From contig CAMVEM010000003.1 of NCBI GenBank assembly GCA_947166515.1, positions 1-49,023 on the forward strand: a stretch of DNA of 49,023 nucleotides, given 5' to 3'. Each line of letters opens with the position of its first letter. Position 1 is the stretch's first letter. Below the pieces are notes generated by a model that was not told where the DNA came from, did no database searches, and was given only the letters and a program-made list of their open reading frames with translations. The stretch comes from an uncultured Clostridia bacterium. GTDB taxonomy: Bacteria > Bacillota > Clostridia > Oscillospirales > Ruminococcaceae. The translations under genes were made by a program, and so were the position numbers. Below, one piece after another: positions 24,984 through 34,057 of the stretch.

Positions 24984-27900
24984 ATGAAACGTAAACTTAC
25001 AGCAGTCTTACTGGCTGCGGCGCTCACTGTCTGCGCCTTTGATATGTCGGCTTTTGCCGAAAACGAAGATAATCCGCCGGAAGCTCCGGCAGATACGCAG
25101 GCAGCCGATACCAACACCAGCTCCGAAGAGAGCGGAGAATACTCCTATATGTATTCTCTCCCGGAAAATATGAGAGCATCAGTGATAACTCCCGGGATCG
25201 ATTATTACAAGTCGGGCGATGAATCCGCAGAAGTCCTGACTTCCGAGCTTGAAGATATTTTCGGCGAGTTCGCAGCTATCGGACTGAATACCGTTATCAT
25301 AAACACGGTAAACGAGGATAAGGCGTATTACAGCCTTGAGATGAACGACACCTCGGTCGATCCGACGCTTGCAGCGGTAAAGTCCGCATACACTCACGGA
25401 ATATCTCCGTTCGTCGTATTCGATCTGAGCCACGCGCTGTCGGACTGCCGCTCCGGCGCGGACGCCATCGACACATTGGTGTCTAAAACTCACCGCTTTA
25501 CTATGAAGTACACCTGCGCGGGTGTGATCCTTGATGATTATTATGTCAGGAGAAATGCTCACACCTTCGGCGAGTATATGGAGAACGGCTCCGGCATCGG
25601 ATATAAGAACTGGCTGTATGATACCGCGGAGCAGTATTTCAGCACCGCTGCCGACATAATACGCAGAACGGACAATACGATAGCTGCGGGATTCATGATA
25701 AACGATATGTGGGCTAATTCGTCTTCTCTCGAAGGCGGAAGCGAGACTCAGGACAGCTTTCAGGCATATTTTGACGGATATTCCGACACAAAGAGCTTTA
25801 TAGAGAAAGGCTATGTGGATTTTGCTCTGCTGCGCACATTCGGCTCGATCACTTCGTACAGACTTCCTTTTGAAAAAGTCACGGGTTGGTGGGGAACGCT
25901 TGCCGAGGAGCACAGCATCCCGCTTTATATAGTTCACAGCAACGAATATATCGGTACCGACACCATAGGCTGGGCCGGAGAGGATCAGCTCTTAAAGCAG
26001 CTTACCGTCGCTAAGAAGGTGAAGGGATACGCCGGAAGCGTGTTCAATTCATACGCGTCGCTGAAAAAAGACCCGCTCGGGACGACCGATACGCTCAAAT
26101 CGTTCTACAAAGAAGAAATAAACGAGAAGTCGCTTTTTTCCGATCTGAAAATGACATCGCCGTCAAATCTTGTGTTCACGACTGCGGAAGCTTCGGTCGC
26201 GTTCATGGGAAGCTTCGACAGCAATTTCCCGGTATATTTCAACGGTGAGCCCATTAAGCTCAATGACGCCGGAAACTTTTATTTCGAGAAAAAGCTTGCC
26301 GACGGACTTAACACTTTCACGATAAAGCATAAGTCAAAGACATATACATACAAGATCACCCGTAAAATAACAGTACTTAAAGGCATCGGTGAGACTATAT
26401 CCGACGGAAAATCGCTCAAGGTGGACGGCGGCACGAAGATAAAATTCCTCGCAAGAGCATATAAGGGCTCGACCGTTTACGGTACCGTGAACGGCACTAA
26501 GGTGCCGATGGCGGAAGTTACTGACGCTGCGGACGAAGAGGATTCAAACTCCACTTATGTCAGATTTGTCGGCACATATACCGTGCCCGACGGTATAATC
26601 GGCAAGGAACAGCAGCTCGGAAAGATACATATTTACGGTTCATACGGAGTTTACAGCATGGAGACTGTCGGCGCGTCCGTTACCGTAAACGCGGAGCCCG
26701 AGCCTGTGAAGCCTGCCGAACCAGTTACTTTCTTTGAAGCGTCTGCTGAAGGAAGCGGAGAGGTCATTGCCTCACTCGCGTCGCCGCATAAGGCGTCCGA
26801 AAAAGTGAAATTTGTAAAGACTAACTCGGACGGCACTATCGTTTATGACGGAAAGACAGCCGACGATATCCCGTCGCCGATATTCTCTCAGCTCCCCGCG
26901 GGGACTCTCGAATATTACAAAACTACCTCCGGAAATTACTACATAACCGAGTCCGGCAAGAGAATAGCCGCAAGCGCGTCATCGGTCATTGACGGCAGCG
27001 GAATAGAAAAGAACGCTCTTTATGTAAGCTCGGTCGGCACGAAGAACGGAGACAGTTTCATAAAGATGAAGCTTGATCAAAAGACCGGTTTCAATATGCA
27101 GCTTATCGGCAACTCATACTTTACATCGTGGGAAGGCGATTATAACTTAAGCAGCTTCAAGGCTACGCATCTTTACATAACATTAGAAAATGTCACAAGT
27201 GTGACGTCGCTGCCTTCGTTTGCGAATAACATGGTGTTCAGCTCCGGAAAGTGGGATACCGTGACCGAGGGCAACGGCACGAAATTCAGGCTTATACTTG
27301 AACTGCGCCAGCCGGGAGTATATTTCGGACACTGGGCGAAATACGACAGCAACGGCGATCTTGTGCTGTCGTTCAAGGTTCCCGTAAACAATCTGAGCGG
27401 ACTTACTGTTGTTATTGACCCGGGTCACGGCTACGGAAAGAGCGCGAACCTGTTTGATCCCGGAGCTATAGGTGAGGTCGTTGAGCAGGAAGTTGTGCTT
27501 ACGATAGCCAAAGAGCTTGAATCTCAGCTCAAAGCGGCGGGTGCGAATGTCGTAAGGCTCAAGACCGAGAGCGGCCTGATAGTTACCAAAGAGCGGCCGA
27601 TATACGCGCGAGGGTATGGGTGCGATATTTATTTATCGATCCATGCAAATAAGGCTACCGGAACCGCGAGAGGCGTTGAAGTGTATTACTTTACGTCATA
27701 CTCTCAGCCGCTTGCGGCAAATATTTCGGCAGCGATAGCAAAGTATTATAAGGCCAACGTTTACTCCGACGGAGCGGACAAGAACCGAGGTGCAAAATAC
27801 AGCTATTATCATGTAACGCTGCAGCAGGATTTCCCGTCCGTGCTTGTGGAAACAGGATTTGTCGATAACATAGAGGACGCTATGGCGCTTGCATCACCGA

Positions 27901-28232
27901 CGCATGTCAAAGGGATCGCAGCGGCTATAGTGAGCGGGATAAAGAGTTATATCTCACGCAGCAGTATTTCCTACGCGTCCGACGGATATTCCGCATCAAA
28001 CGGATCGTCTGAGCAGACATCTGCCGAAACAACGACTACCACGACGACAGCGGCAACGACTCCGGAGACCGAGCCTTCGGAGACTTCTGCTGAAAGCGAA
28101 GAGACTTCTTCCGAAACATCCGAAGAAACCACATCAGCGCCGTCTTCGGAAGAAACTACTACGAGCACATCTTCGGACTGGAAAGACCCGCAGGATCCCG
28201 GCGCATGGGATACGACATCTCCCGCGACCTGA
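24984..28232 (+). CDS. Exported TIM-barrel - N-acetylmuramoyl-L-alanine amidase fusion
   Basis: A 1082-residue secreted protein. A signal peptide ends near AFA (residue 25). Residues about 55-380 form a barrel related to the GHL10 domain of the previous gene (GLNTVIINTVNEDKAYYS, GVILDDYYV), but the catalytic motif is altered. Beta-rich linker domains fill about 390-790. An Amidase_3 domain (about 808-1005) follows, with zinc ligands in IDPGHG, the Glu of the VEQEVVL region, LSIHAN and the catalytic Glu of VLVETGFVDN; this class cuts the bond between MurNAc and L-Ala in peptidoglycan. The last 70 residues are Ser/Thr/Glu-rich. Fusion of a GHL10-like barrel to an amidase suggests a two-activity wall remodelling enzyme. 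AAGGA stands 8 nt before the ATG. Confidence 0.9.
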   Translation: MKRKLTAVLLAAALTVCAFDMSAFAENEDNPPEAPADTQAADTNTSSEESGEYSYMYSLPENMRASVITPGIDYYKSGDESAEVLTSELEDIFGEFAAIGLNTVIINTVNEDKAYYSLEMNDTSVDPTLAAVKSAYTHGISPFVVFDLSHALSDCRSGADAIDTLVSKTHRFTMKYTCAGVILDDYYVRRNAHTFGEYMENGSGIGYKNWLYDTAEQYFSTAADIIRRTDNTIAAGFMINDMWANSSSLEGGSETQDSFQAYFDGYSDTKSFIEKGYVDFALLRTFGSITSYRLPFEKVTGWWGTLAEEHSIPLYIVHSNEYIGTDTIGWAGEDQLLKQLTVAKKVKGYAGSVFNSYASLKKDPLGTTDTLKSFYKEEINEKSLFSDLKMTSPSNLVFTTAEASVAFMGSFDSNFPVYFNGEPIKLNDAGNFYFEKKLADGLNTFTIKHKSKTYTYKITRKITVLKGIGETISDGKSLKVDGGTKIKFLARAYKGSTVYGTVNGTKVPMAEVTDAADEEDSNSTYVRFVGTYTVPDGIIGKEQQLGKIHIYGSYGVYSMETVGASVTVNAEPEPVKPAEPVTFFEASAEGSGEVIASLASPHKASEKVKFVKTNSDGTIVYDGKTADDIPSPIFSQLPAGTLEYYKTTSGNYYITESGKRIAASASSVIDGSGIEKNALYVSSVGTKNGDSFIKMKLDQKTGFNMQLIGNSYFTSWEGDYNLSSFKATHLYITLENVTSVTSLPSFANNMVFSSGKWDTVTEGNGTKFRLILELRQPGVYFGHWAKYDSNGDLVLSFKVPVNNLSGLTVVIDPGHGYGKSANLFDPGAIGEVVEQEVVLTIAKELESQLKAAGANVVRLKTESGLIVTKERPIYARGYGCDIYLSIHANKATGTARGVEVYYFTSYSQPLAANISAAIAKYYKANVYSDGADKNRGAKYSYYHVTLQQDFPSVLVETGFVDNIEDAMALASPTHVKGIAAAIVSGIKSYISRSSISYASDGYSASNGSSEQTSAETTTTTTTAATTPETEPSETSAESEETSSETSEETTSAPSSEETTTSTSSDWKDPQDPGAWDTTSPAT

Positions 28233-28548
28233 GAAAAAACGCTACGCTTGAGATTTGGGCTCTTTCTGTCGGTGTCGGCCATGACCGCTTAATAGCGCGC
28301 ATCAATGCATGTCTTTTGGCGGTCGATCGTTGCATCGTGCAACGACCCTCTGGCTCCTTCGTCGCCATCTCCCGCATTCGGGGAGACACCCAAACCCCGC
28401 TGTTTTTCGTACGCGACGCAGCATGATGCTGCGGTAGCTGATGCCAGAAGAGCGCATGGATGCGCGTATATAAGCATCAGCGAAAAGTAAGTGCAAAAGC
28501 GACTCGTTTCGCAAATTATATAACAAGTTACTACTTTTTGACAAACAG
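28233..28548. repeat. Dispersed palindrome-rich repeat, full-length copy
   Basis: This gene-free stretch begins at the stop of the amidase gene. Its first 50 bases or so (ACGCTACGCTTGAGATT..GGGCTCTTTCTGTCGG) recur at 48975-49023 with few changes. Inside are CGTTGCA/TGCAACG, CGCAGCAT/ATGCTGCG, GCTGATGC/GCATCAGC and, nested in the last, GCGCAT/ATGCGC. On the minus strand the shared part can be read as DRKSPNLKRSV, but no ribosome site is visible. I see no gene here. Confidence 0.6.
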
Positions 28549-28587
28549 AATCGCCCGCATCTGAACAGCTTTCAGATGCGGGCGATT
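28549..28587 (-). terminator. Terminator of the two-component operon
   Basis: AATCGCCCGCATCTGAA (28549-28565) pairs perfectly with 28571-28587. On the minus strand CTGTTTGTC follows. It stands just after the response regulator stop. Confidence 0.85.
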
Positions 28588-28611
28588 GCTATTTCTGAAA
28601 GAGTGTGATCT

Positions 28612-29238
28612 TCAGGCTTTCACCTCGGTATAATAGAATACCGCGAGCTGTGTGCGGTCTCTGAGCGAGAGCTTTTCGAGCAGAGTGCTTATATAATTTC
28701 TGACAGTTCCTTCTCCGAGAAAGAGCTTTGCGGCGATCTCCTTGTTTGAAAGGCCTTCCGCAACGAGTTCAATTATCTCGCGCTCTTTATCCGTTATACC
28801 GTGAGCAGCAAAATCGAACGATTCCTTTGGCTTCATCAGATCGGGCAGCTTTCCGATCACCTTGTCTCCGAACACGCTCTGCCCGCGCATTACAGCTTCG
28901 AGCGAGGGCGCGATCACTTCGAAATCCTGTTTCAGGATATATCCCTTGGCTCCAATACTGAGCGCGTTCAATATGTATTCGTCATCGGAGAAGGTAGTCA
29001 GATATAATATCTTCGTGTCCGGGAACTCTTTGAGTATCGCACGTCCGGCGTCTATTCCGCTCATGCCCTCCATGCGGATATCCATAAGAATAACATCCGG
29101 TCTGTGCCGGCGGAAAAGCTCTATAGCCTCAGCTCCGCTGCTTCCGACCTCAAGCACGTTTATCTGTCCTGTGCTTTCAAGTATCGTTTTAAGTGACAGA
29201 GCTACAAGCCTGTCATCGTCTATAACTACTATATTCAT
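28612..29238 (-). CDS. NarL/LuxR-family response regulator
   Basis: A 208-residue DNA-binding regulator. The receiver domain (1-120) has the acidic pocket IDDDR, phospho-acceptor Asp53 in LMDIRMEGMSG and Lys in ILKQD. The C-terminal LuxR helix-turn-helix (about 145-205) shows ITDKEREIIELVAEGLSNKEIAAKLFLGEGTVRNYISTLLEKL. It starts 3 nt after the kinase stop, with AAAGGAG upstream, so kinase and regulator are one unit. The divergent ABC-2 exporter operon, with an inverted repeat before its promoter, is the likely target. Confidence 0.93.
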   Translation of the reverse strand: MNIVVIDDDRLVALSLKTILESTGQINVLEVGSSGAEAIELFRRHRPDVILMDIRMEGMSGIDAGRAILKEFPDTKILYLTTFSDDEYILNALSIGAKGYILKQDFEVIAPSLEAVMRGQSVFGDKVIGKLPDLMKPKESFDFAAHGITDKEREIIELVAEGLSNKEIAAKLFLGEGTVRNYISTLLEKLSLRDRTQLAVFYYTEVKA

Positions 29239-29241
29239 AGT

Positions 29242-30315
29242 TTACTGCTCCTTTGGTATCGTCATGAATATACGGAATCCCTTTTCGGTGTGCGTGAAGG
29301 TTATCCTGCCTCCGACACTTGAAGCCCGATCCTCCATGTTTTTGAGGCCTATGCCATGAGAGCTTCCGTCATTGTGTGCGGCGCTGCTTCCGTTGTCCTC
29401 GATAAGCAGCTGATAGAACGCCGGGTGTTCGAGGAATACTATATTTATCCTGTCGCCGTCGGAATGTTTAACACAGTTTGAAACGCCTTCCCTGACTATA
29501 CCGGCAACACAGAGCTTTACATTTCCGGGGATATTCCCGCCCGCACTGTAATTCAGCGTGATGTCAAACCGGCTGTCCACTGCGGCAATTATCTCTTCTA
29601 TCGTCTTTTTAAGATCTATTGAATCGTCGTGAAGATCGTGAACGCTCGTCCGTATGCTGGACATTGCGCCGTCAAGCGTGTTTTTAAGATCATTAAGCGG
29701 CTCTTTCAGCTTTTCGTCCTTGTTGATTATCTGGAGCGCGCCTGTCTGCAGTATCGAGCGTGTTAGCATGTGACCTACGTTGTCATGTATCTCACGCGCA
29801 ATGCGGTTTCGCTCCTTGAGAGTGGCGAGATGGACTTCGTTGTCCTGCGCCTCCGCGAGCCTTATGTTCTGCCCCGCAAGCTGCATATTCTTCTCAGTGA
29901 CCTCGTCGCGCAGGGATTTGAGATTTCCCACCGTCGCTTCGAGTGCGGAAATTCTGAGATACATTATAAGCGCGACCGCCATTCCCACAAGTGCAGCTAT
30001 GAACTGCTCAGTGCGCAGCTGACCTACTTCGCCGAGGACAGTCACAGCCGGCAGCGCCAGCCACCACTTCTTCTCATACAGCGCGTCGAGGAATATCAGA
30101 GGGAAAGCGCAGAAGAACAAGGGAAACAGACCGGATACCACGGCACAGCCCGCGATCATGACCCACGCGGCGCGTCTCCCGGAAAAAAGCTGTATGAGTG
30201 CGGAAACAGACACCGAAGCGAGCAGCGCCGCTACGGGTCCTATATAATCTCCGGACAGCACAAAAGCGAGCACACATATCATCAGTACTGCGCTTTTATC
30301 TATCAGTCGTTCCAT
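29242..30315 (-). CDS. Sensor histidine kinase, DesK/LiaS-like (HisKA_3)
   Basis: A 357-residue kinase. Four or five hydrophobic segments (about 8-112) with very short loops form the sensor, as in intramembrane-sensing kinases that respond to membrane or envelope stress. A coiled coil (about 115-165) leads to the HisKA_3 domain with His177 in REIHDNVGHMLTRS. The ATPase domain has the N-box VREGVSNCVKHS, then DNGSS and GIGLKNMEDRA. It is the first gene of the pair with the NarL-type regulator. The divergent exporter suggests response to an antimicrobial or membrane-active compound; this is inference from the arrangement. Confidence 0.92.
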   Translation of the reverse strand: MERLIDKSAVLMICVLAFVLSGDYIGPVAALLASVSVSALIQLFSGRRAAWVMIAGCAVVSGLFPLFFCAFPLIFLDALYEKKWWLALPAVTVLGEVGQLRTEQFIAALVGMAVALIMYLRISALEATVGNLKSLRDEVTEKNMQLAGQNIRLAEAQDNEVHLATLKERNRIAREIHDNVGHMLTRSILQTGALQIINKDEKLKEPLNDLKNTLDGAMSSIRTSVHDLHDDSIDLKKTIEEIIAAVDSRFDITLNYSAGGNIPGNVKLCVAGIVREGVSNCVKHSDGDRINIVFLEHPAFYQLLIEDNGSSAAHNDGSSHGIGLKNMEDRASSVGGRITFTHTEKGFRIFMTIPKEQ

Positions 30316-30338
30316 TTTCTCACTTCCTCACTGAGAAG

Positions 30339-30367
30339 ATTATAGCATAAAAGCACGCAAAATGCAA
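30339..30367 (-). promoter_or_regulatory. Sigma-A promoter of the two-component operon
   Basis: On the minus strand TTGCAT (30362-30367) and TATAAT (30339-30344) are 17 bp apart, about 25 bp before the kinase start. Confidence 0.75.
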
Positions 30368-30463
30368 GTTATACCCGATCTGCAAAAGATAAAACCCGCT
30401 TGTGTGTTCCTGCTTCCGGCGGAAGACACACGAAATAATGATCACAACTTCGGATATGACATT

Positions 30464-30520
30464 TGTCACATCATCTTGTGACAGAATACACTGTACTTTG
30501 CGCTTCTCCTGCGCTATAAT
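30464..30520 (+). promoter_or_regulatory. ABC exporter promoter with upstream inverted repeat
   Basis: TATAAT (30515-30520) has only a weak -35 (TGTACT, 30492-30497). Directly upstream TGTCACA (30464-30470) and TGTGACA (30477-30483) form a perfect inverted repeat with a 6-bp gap. A poor -35 with an adjacent inverted repeat suits activation by the NarL-type regulator. Confidence 0.6.
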
Positions 30521-30553
30521 AAAAGCAGAAAAAACAAATGGAGGAAAACTGAA

Positions 30554-31504
30554 ATGAAAAACAGCGTTGTAAAAATAGACAATCTCGTGAAGCGCTACGG
30601 CGACCTCACAGCCCTCGATCATTTAAGTCTTGATATCGCGGAAGGCGAGGTCTTCGGACTTCTCGGCCCTAACGGTTCCGGAAAAACGACCACCATAAAC
30701 TGTCTGCTGTCGCTTCTCACATACGACAAGGGAGATATAGAACTGTTCGGTAAGAAAATGTCTCCCACCGCATACAACATCAAAAAAGAGATCGGCGTTA
30801 TAATGCAGAACGTTGCGGTGTTCGACGAGCTCACAGTGTATGAGAACATAGATTATTTCTGCGGCCTTTACATAAATGATAAAGCGCAGAGAAAACAGTA
30901 TGTCGATGAAGCGGTGAAATTCGTGGGACTTGAAGAATTTCTGAAATCCCGTCCGAAAAAGCTTTCCGGCGGTCTTCTGAGACGACTCAATATAGCGTGC
31001 GGGATAGCTCACAAGCCGAAGCTCATAATCCTGGACGAACCCACCGTGGCAGTCGATCCGCAGAGCAGAAACAAGATACTCGAAGGAATAGAGCAGCTCA
31101 ACCGCGAAGGCGCAACAGTCATCTACACATCACACTATATGGAAGAGGTCGAGCAGATCTGCACACGCATCGCGATAATGGACAAGGGCAAAAAAATCGC
31201 CGAAGGCACAAAGGACGAGTTAAAGCGCATGATACGGAATACCGAGACTATGAATATTGAGATAATCGATCTTCCGGACGAGGTAAGATCGAAGATATCC
31301 GTTCTGCCTCATGTGTATAACACAGAATATGACGGCTCGAAGCTCACGGTTTACTGCTCCGGTGGGAAGCACAACCTGACCCGCGTTCTCGGAGTACTGC
31401 AGGAGCACGAGCTTGGATTCGGAAGAGTTTATTCCGAGCTCCCCACGCTCAACGATGTGTTCCTTGAAATAACCGGCAAGGCGCTGCGCGACAAGGAGGA
31501 CTGA
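30554..31504 (+). CDS. ABC-2 exporter, ATP-binding protein
   Basis: A 316-residue ATPase of the drug/bacteriocin-export group. Visible motifs are Walker A GPNGSGKTT (near residue 37), Q-loop GVIMQN, the signature LSGGLLRRL (the LSGGxxRR form usual in exporters), Walker B LIILDEPTVAVDP and switch His in YTSHYMEE. A C-terminal extension of about 95 residues follows the core, as in many ABC-2 systems. It is first of three genes; a permease starts 2 nt after the stop. It lies divergent from the two-component system. Confidence 0.94.
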   Translation: MKNSVVKIDNLVKRYGDLTALDHLSLDIAEGEVFGLLGPNGSGKTTTINCLLSLLTYDKGDIELFGKKMSPTAYNIKKEIGVIMQNVAVFDELTVYENIDYFCGLYINDKAQRKQYVDEAVKFVGLEEFLKSRPKKLSGGLLRRLNIACGIAHKPKLIILDEPTVAVDPQSRNKILEGIEQLNREGATVIYTSHYMEEVEQICTRIAIMDKGKKIAEGTKDELKRMIRNTETMNIEIIDLPDEVRSKISVLPHVYNTEYDGSKLTVYCSGGKHNLTRVLGVLQEHELGFGRVYSELPTLNDVFLEITGKALRDKED

Positions 31505-31506
31505 AA

Positions 31507-32637
31507 ATGTTTTTTCACAATCTAAAATATGAACTTCTGATCAATCTGCGTGCACCGGCGCTTATAGCATGGCTGATGATATTCCCGATTTTTCTCGGAA
31601 CGGTCTTCAAAATCGGATTTGGTTCGATATATGAAACGGTCGATTCTTTCGGCTCGATACCGACAGCGGTCGTTGAAACCAAAGAAAACGAGATATTCCG
31701 CAGCGTCGTAGAATCTGTGTCAGAGGGTGACAATAAACTTCTCGACGTGACTTTCACAGATGAGGAGAACGCTCTCAGAATGCTGAAAGACGGAGATGTA
31801 AAGGGAATAATCTATTCCGGCGACAAAGTAACGCTCACAGTGGTCGGAAAAGGCATACAGGAAACGATAATAAAGTCATTTATAGAGCAGTACAACGTTT
31901 ATGCTGATATAATAACGGACGCAGTAAGGAACGACCCGGCACGCGCTCAGGATGTTATCGCGGCGCTTTCAGCCGATATGACAGCCTGCAGGGAGGTGCC
32001 GCTCACACAGGGTGACCCCGATCATTATGCTCAGTATTTCTACAATCTTATCGCAATGGTCGCAATATTCGGCTCGGTCACCGGACTGCATATAACCGAA
32101 ACCAACCAGGCGAATATGTCGGCACTCGGTGCAAGACGAAACTGCTCGCCGACCCCGAAGTCTGCAAGTCTCACGGCTGCTCTGGCCGGAAGCTTCATAG
32201 CTCAGGCGGTATGTATGACGATATGTGTGACTTTTATCCAGTTCGCACTGAAGATAGATTTCGGCGAGCGGCTCCCGCTCGTATATGCGGCGGCAATAAT
32301 CGGCGGCTGCCTCGGCGTGACTATGGGATTCTTCATCGGCTCGATAGGAAGGCTTTCCTCGGAAGTCAAGAACGGCATAGCAATGACGGTATCAATGCTG
32401 TGCTGCTTCTTGAGCGGACTCATGGTAGGAAACATAAAAGGCTTGCTCGCTGAAAAAATACCGTGGTTCAACAATGTTAACCCCGTGGCGATAATCTCGG
32501 ACTGCTTCTACTGCCTTAACATCTATAGCGACTTTGACCGCTTCAGTTTCAAGATGATATCAATGGCTGTCTATATAGTCGTTTTCACATCACTCGGTAT
32601 TATTCTTTCAAGGGGGAAGAAATATGCAAGTATTTAA
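31507..32637 (+). CDS. ABC-2 exporter permease, first subunit
   Basis: A 376-residue membrane protein of the ABC2_membrane_3 type: one N-terminal membrane helix (about 18-35), a large extracytoplasmic domain (about 40-170), then five or six hydrophobic segments (175-372). Clear parts are IAMVAIFGSVTGLHITETNQANMSALGARR and SMLCCFLSGLMVG. It overlaps the next gene by 14 bp; the second permease has the same layout, so the exporter is probably a heterodimer served by the upstream ATPase. Confidence 0.9.
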   Translation: MFFHNLKYELLINLRAPALIAWLMIFPIFLGTVFKIGFGSIYETVDSFGSIPTAVVETKENEIFRSVVESVSEGDNKLLDVTFTDEENALRMLKDGDVKGIIYSGDKVTLTVVGKGIQETIIKSFIEQYNVYADIITDAVRNDPARAQDVIAALSADMTACREVPLTQGDPDHYAQYFYNLIAMVAIFGSVTGLHITETNQANMSALGARRNCSPTPKSASLTAALAGSFIAQAVCMTICVTFIQFALKIDFGERLPLVYAAAIIGGCLGVTMGFFIGSIGRLSSEVKNGIAMTVSMLCCFLSGLMVGNIKGLLAEKIPWFNNVNPVAIISDCFYCLNIYSDFDRFSFKMISMAVYIVVFTSLGIILSRGKKYASI

Positions 32638-33814
32638 CGCTTTCTTCAAAGTACTCAGAAGCAAGCTGGGTCTTGCTCTGATATATATACCGGTATTCAT
32701 TGCTATGACGATCGGACTGACCTTCGCCGATAACGGCGGCGGAGTATTTGAACAGGAAAGACTGAACGTCTGCATATTCGACGAGGACGCAACGCCGTTA
32801 AGCTCCGCGCTCTGCGACTTCATAGGAAAAAGGAACGACCTTGTACCGCTTGAAAATGACCGCGATGTTATCATTGACGCTCTCTATTACGGATGTGTGG
32901 ATTATGTTCTGACGATAAAGTCCGGATATGCGGATAAGCTCTCTGTGGGCAAAACAGATGAACTATATGAGAGTATGCGTATGCATGACACATACTCTAC
33001 CGTTTACATGACCCAAATGCTGAATGAATACGCGAATACAGTTTCGGCTTACATAGCAGGCGGCAACGACGCTATTACCGCTGCCGGCAAAGCCGGAGAA
33101 GCTATGCTGAAAGACGCAGAGGTAAATACCGCGAAATTCGATGATAACAGCGGTGCGGTATTGACATCGACAGCAGCGTTATATTTCAGATTCCTTGTTT
33201 ATGCGCTTATCGGACTCACCATGAGCACGCTTTGCCCCGTGCTTCTTGCAATGAGCAGGAAGGATATCCGCTACCGCACGAACTGCTCCGGCATACGTCC
33301 CAATTCCTACACACTGCAGATACTTGCGGGATGCGTGATATATATAATCGCGATATGGGCGGTATTCGTAGCCATAGGAGCCGTCATGAACGGCGGTGTG
33401 TTTGAGGGTGCACAGTGGATCGCGGTGCTCAACAGCTTCGTATTCATGCTCTTTACAACGATGCTGACGATATTCGTTTCGAGCTTCGATCCGAGCATAA
33501 ATATCATCAACATCATAACTCAGGTGATCTCCATAGGAATGTGCTTCTTAAGCGGCGTATTCATCGACCAGTCGATGCTCGGCGAAGGCGTTCTCTCAGC
33601 GGCAAGATTCCTGCCCGCCTACTGGTACATCAGGGTGAACCGTATGCTTGAAGGCTCCGAACCTTTCGACCAGAACACGCTGGTGCTCTCAATAGCTATA
33701 GAACTTGGATTCGCAGTAGTTCTGGCATTTATGACGCTGCTTATCCGCAGAGTAAGATACGGCGGCATGACAGTACACAAAGCACAGACGTCGGCTGCCT
33801 GCATTACAGAATGA
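32624..33814 (+). CDS. ABC-2 exporter permease, second subunit
   Basis: A 396-residue membrane protein built like its neighbour: helix near residues 13-33, extracytoplasmic domain (about 38-190), then five or six hydrophobic segments. LLAMSRKDIRYRTNCSGIRPNSY resembles the matching loop of the first permease, showing common origin. The ATG at 32624 lies within the end of the upstream gene, with GGGGG about 11 nt upstream. It is the last gene of the exporter operon, before a strong hairpin. Confidence 0.9.
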   Translation: MQVFNAFFKVLRSKLGLALIYIPVFIAMTIGLTFADNGGGVFEQERLNVCIFDEDATPLSSALCDFIGKRNDLVPLENDRDVIIDALYYGCVDYVLTIKSGYADKLSVGKTDELYESMRMHDTYSTVYMTQMLNEYANTVSAYIAGGNDAITAAGKAGEAMLKDAEVNTAKFDDNSGAVLTSTAALYFRFLVYALIGLTMSTLCPVLLAMSRKDIRYRTNCSGIRPNSYTLQILAGCVIYIIAIWAVFVAIGAVMNGGVFEGAQWIAVLNSFVFMLFTTMLTIFVSSFDPSINIINIITQVISIGMCFLSGVFIDQSMLGEGVLSAARFLPAYWYIRVNRMLEGSEPFDQNTLVLSIAIELGFAVVLAFMTLLIRRVRYGGMTVHKAQTSAACITE

Positions 33815-33823
33815 ATATCAGCG

Positions 33824-33869
33824 ATTATGCTGTTCTCCGCTTTCAGCGGAGAACAGCATAATTCTTCTA
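33824..33869 (+). terminator. Terminator of the ABC-2 exporter operon
   Basis: ATTATGCTGTTCTCCGCT (33824-33841) pairs perfectly over 18 bp with 33845-33862, loop TTC, followed by TCTTCTAT. The core matches the terminator at 18655 in inverted orientation. The stretch 33870-34004 holds nothing else I can name. Confidence 0.85.
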
Positions 33870-34004
33870 TATGGACTTCTGGATCATAAGGAAAACAGCA
33901 GGTGAAGCTTTATCCGGAGTTTCCCGGAGCTCATGCTTTCATTAACGGCAGTACCGGTGACAAAAAGATGTAATATTTCAAAGAAAAAATTTTTCGTAAA
34001 AGTA

Positions 34005-34033
34005 TTGACAAAATTTTTAAAATGTGATATTAT
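34005..34033 (+). promoter_or_regulatory. Promoter of the tRNA-Gly/tRNA-Arg operon
   Basis: TTGACA (34005-34010) and TATTAT (34028-34033) are 17 bp apart, about 25 bp before tRNA-Gly. Confidence 0.8.
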
Positions 34034-34057
34034 TAATAGGCATTCTGAAACAGATAT

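Noticed and set aside
27971-28282. A minus-strand frame of 103 codons beginning MADTDRKSPNLKRSV
   Set aside because: Most of it is complementary to the amidase gene tail, and it has no ribosome site. Only the first residues, in the dispersed repeat, are worth noting and are reported as a finding.
29770-30345. A long plus-strand frame of 191 codons
   Set aside because: It is opposite the histidine kinase gene, which has full family motifs; the frame has none.
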